A DNA stretch of 64,000 bases from Thiohalocapsa sp. PB-PSB1 (GTDB taxonomy: Bacteria > Pseudomonadota > Gammaproteobacteria > Chromatiales > Chromatiaceae). The stretch is taken from assembly GCA_016745215.1 (NCBI GenBank), contig CP050890.1:6138001-6202000 (forward strand), read 5' to 3'. Below, in pieces: positions 62,701 through 64,000 of the stretch. The notes below the pieces were generated by a model, which saw only the letters and a list, made by a program, of their open reading frames with translations, was not told the DNA's origin and did not search any database. The stretch's first letter is position 1. Every line of letters begins with the position of its first letter. The translations under genes were made by a program, and so were the position numbers.

Positions 62701-64000
62701 TCAGGCCGCCTCGCACGCAAGCGGCGGGTCTTGGCCGCGAGCGGGTCCAATGGTGGGCGCAAGGTCGCGCTGACGTCGTAGCCGTCCGCCGCAGCTCGGG
62801 CAGACGTGGATGTCTTTGCCGGTCAGGCGTTGCAGCAAGACGTCGTAGGGCTCGCGCACTTTGGTCGTCGTCACCGGCGCTAGGCCAAGCAGCGCTTTGG
62901 CACGATTGAGCTTGGTCGCGCGGTGTCCGCAGGCGAGCAGTCCGTAGTGGCGGATGCGGGTGAAGCGCGGCGGCAGGATGTGCAGCGTGAACCGCCGGAT
63001 GAATTCGTTGGCGTCCAGCGTCATCACTTTGCTCTTGGCGCCGTCTTTATAGTCTTTCCAGGTGAAGGTGACTTTGCCGTCGGCAAGATTGAGGATGCGG
63101 TGGTTGCTGATGGCAATGCGGTGGGTGTATCGCCCGAGGTAGTCGATGATCTGTTGCGGTCCGCCGAACGGGGGTTTGGCGTAGACCACCCAGTCGTGCT
63201 CGCGCAGTGCCTTGCGCAACGCGGCGAAGTGCGCGCCCGGCGGTGTCTTCAGCTCGCCTGTGGTATGCGCGTGCTCCAGGCGCTCGAGGTAGTTTCCGCG
63301 GAAGACCTTGGACAGCGCTTTGACCGGGAATAACCAGTCACGATGCGGGCAGGGTTTGAACTGTTCGCCATCGAACGTTAAAGCTCCGCCTGGGACGATG
63401 CAGTGCAGATGGATGTGGCGCTCCATCGTCTGGCCCCAGGTGTGCAGCACGGCGGTGATGCCGAGGGTTCCGTTCCAATGACGAGCGGCAAAGGCTTGCA
63501 GGGTGTCCGTTGCGCTGGCGAACAGCAGGTCGTAAATCAGTTTGTTGTTCCACCCCACCCAGTCGTTGATCGCATGCGGCAGCGTGAAGACGGTATGAAA
63601 ATAGGGCACCGGCAGCAGTTCGTCTTTGCGCGCTTCGATCCAGCGCGCTTTCTCCAGCCCTTGACATTTCGGGCAGTGGCGGTCGCGACAGGAGTTGTAG
63701 CTGTTGTAAAGGGTGCCGCAGTCAGTGCAGTAGTCGATGTGCCCGCCCAGCGCCGCGGTGCGGCAGTTTTGGATGGCACTGAGTACCTTGTGCACGTGCA
63801 GCGGATGGGAGTGCTCGTGCAGGGAGTCGGGCAAATGCGCGCGCAGGATGTCGGCGACTTCGAACGTCGGTCTCTGCTTGGAGCCGGAGTGCGTGTGTCC
63901 CGCTCTGTGATGGGGAGTTGGAGAGGAAAGGAATGGCGATGCCATTGCGTGTGCTTATTCTTTTTCTTGTTGATTGTTTATTTCAGCGCCGGTGCTGCTT
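62470..64000. mobile_element. IS91-family element, right part cut by window edge
   Basis: Carries a full-length transposase gene. The end upstream of the gene matches the fragment at 60777-60970 in the same orientation. IS91 elements move by rolling-circle-type replication and can carry neighbouring DNA. The left border is approximate. Confidence 0.7.
62701..63945 (-). CDS. IS91-family (HUH-Y2-type) transposase
   Basis: 414 residues. N-terminal zinc-binding region (CTDCGTLYNSYNSCRDRHCPKCQ), the HUH motif RHIHLHCIVPGG, the tyrosine helix region YLGRYTHRIAISNHRI and the C-terminal zinc set CPSCGGRLRR. These match IS91/ISCR-like rolling-circle transposases. Start MASPFLSSPTPHH is shared with the remnant at 60721-60903. 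Confidence 0.95.
   Translation of the reverse strand: MASPFLSSPTPHHRAGHTHSGSKQRPTFEVADILRAHLPDSLHEHSHPLHVHKVLSAIQNCRTAALGGHIDYCTDCGTLYNSYNSCRDRHCPKCQGLEKARWIEARKDELLPVPYFHTVFTLPHAINDWVGWNNKLIYDLLFASATDTLQAFAARHWNGTLGITAVLHTWGQTMERHIHLHCIVPGGALTFDGEQFKPCPHRDWLFPVKALSKVFRGNYLERLEHAHTTGELKTPPGAHFAALRKALREHDWVVYAKPPFGGPQQIIDYLGRYTHRIAISNHRILNLADGKVTFTWKDYKDGAKSKVMTLDANEFIRRFTLHILPPRFTRIRHYGLLACGHRATKLNRAKALLGLAPVTTTKVREPYDVLLQRLTGKDIHVCPSCGGRLRRQRDLAPTIGPARGQDPPLACEAA

Overview
The window looks like the chromosome of a gammaproteobacterium. The support is ruvC-ruvA, zapD-yacG, lnt, mpl, kdsA, trmB and yebC of gammaproteobacterial type, generally high GC, and REP-like palindromes together with REP-type tyrosine transposases. 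The genus cannot be fixed from the sequence alone. A purple-sulfur or Competibacter-like lineage is a guess prompted by the repeat style and by the HdrB-linked succinate dehydrogenase. No rRNA or tRNA gene was recognised.

Layout. 1-8.8 kb: a surface-protein cluster with a giant adhesin-like protein (5' end outside the window), a glycine-rich exported protein, and an exported protein with a PEP-CTERM-like tail. 9.5-12.6 kb: a glgC gene cut in half by an IS200/REP-type element, which is present as one wrecked and one intact copy and is bordered by short amplified repeats. 12.7-16 kb: a formylglycine-generating-enzyme-like protein, then about 2 kb of noncoding repeats (microsatellite hairpin, REP palindrome, 182-bp tandem satellite). 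16-24 kb: housekeeping and metabolism (Fe-alcohol dehydrogenase, quinone reductase, phosphodiesterase, gloB with a possible small RNA upstream, lnt, mpl). 24-28 kb: a small, lower-GC polysaccharide-type island. 28.3-32.9 kb: a secreted subtilase framed by two inverted ~435-bp repeats. 33-37 kb: an unusual succinate dehydrogenase/fumarate reductase whose third subunit is HdrB-like. 37-51 kb: ordinary chromosome (zapD-yacG, yebC-ruvCA-kdsA, cytochrome c, M48 protease, deoxyinosine glycosylase, fetAB, trmB).

51.4-64 kb is accessory DNA. Seven attC-like sites, all in one orientation, carry cassettes with Uma2, a UPF0158-type protein, a lipase pseudogene, a PIN toxin pair, HicBA and small proteins. 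No integron integrase is in view. Insertions litter the region: an IS4 element broken by a 128-bp MITE, a third copy of the REP-type element, an ISAs1 element with a perfect 10-bp target duplication, and an IS91 element plus a copy of its end.

The most unusual signal is the REP-type transposase element. Its 20-bp terminus (AGGACACCCAYTTAGCTTGC) recurs at arrays in which the terminus and a short piece of the neighbouring host DNA are copied together many times. This happens beside each transposase copy, inside one copy, and once (51.57-52.09 kb) with no transposase. The host unit differs at each site and on each side, which suggests a process that amplifies element end plus flank.
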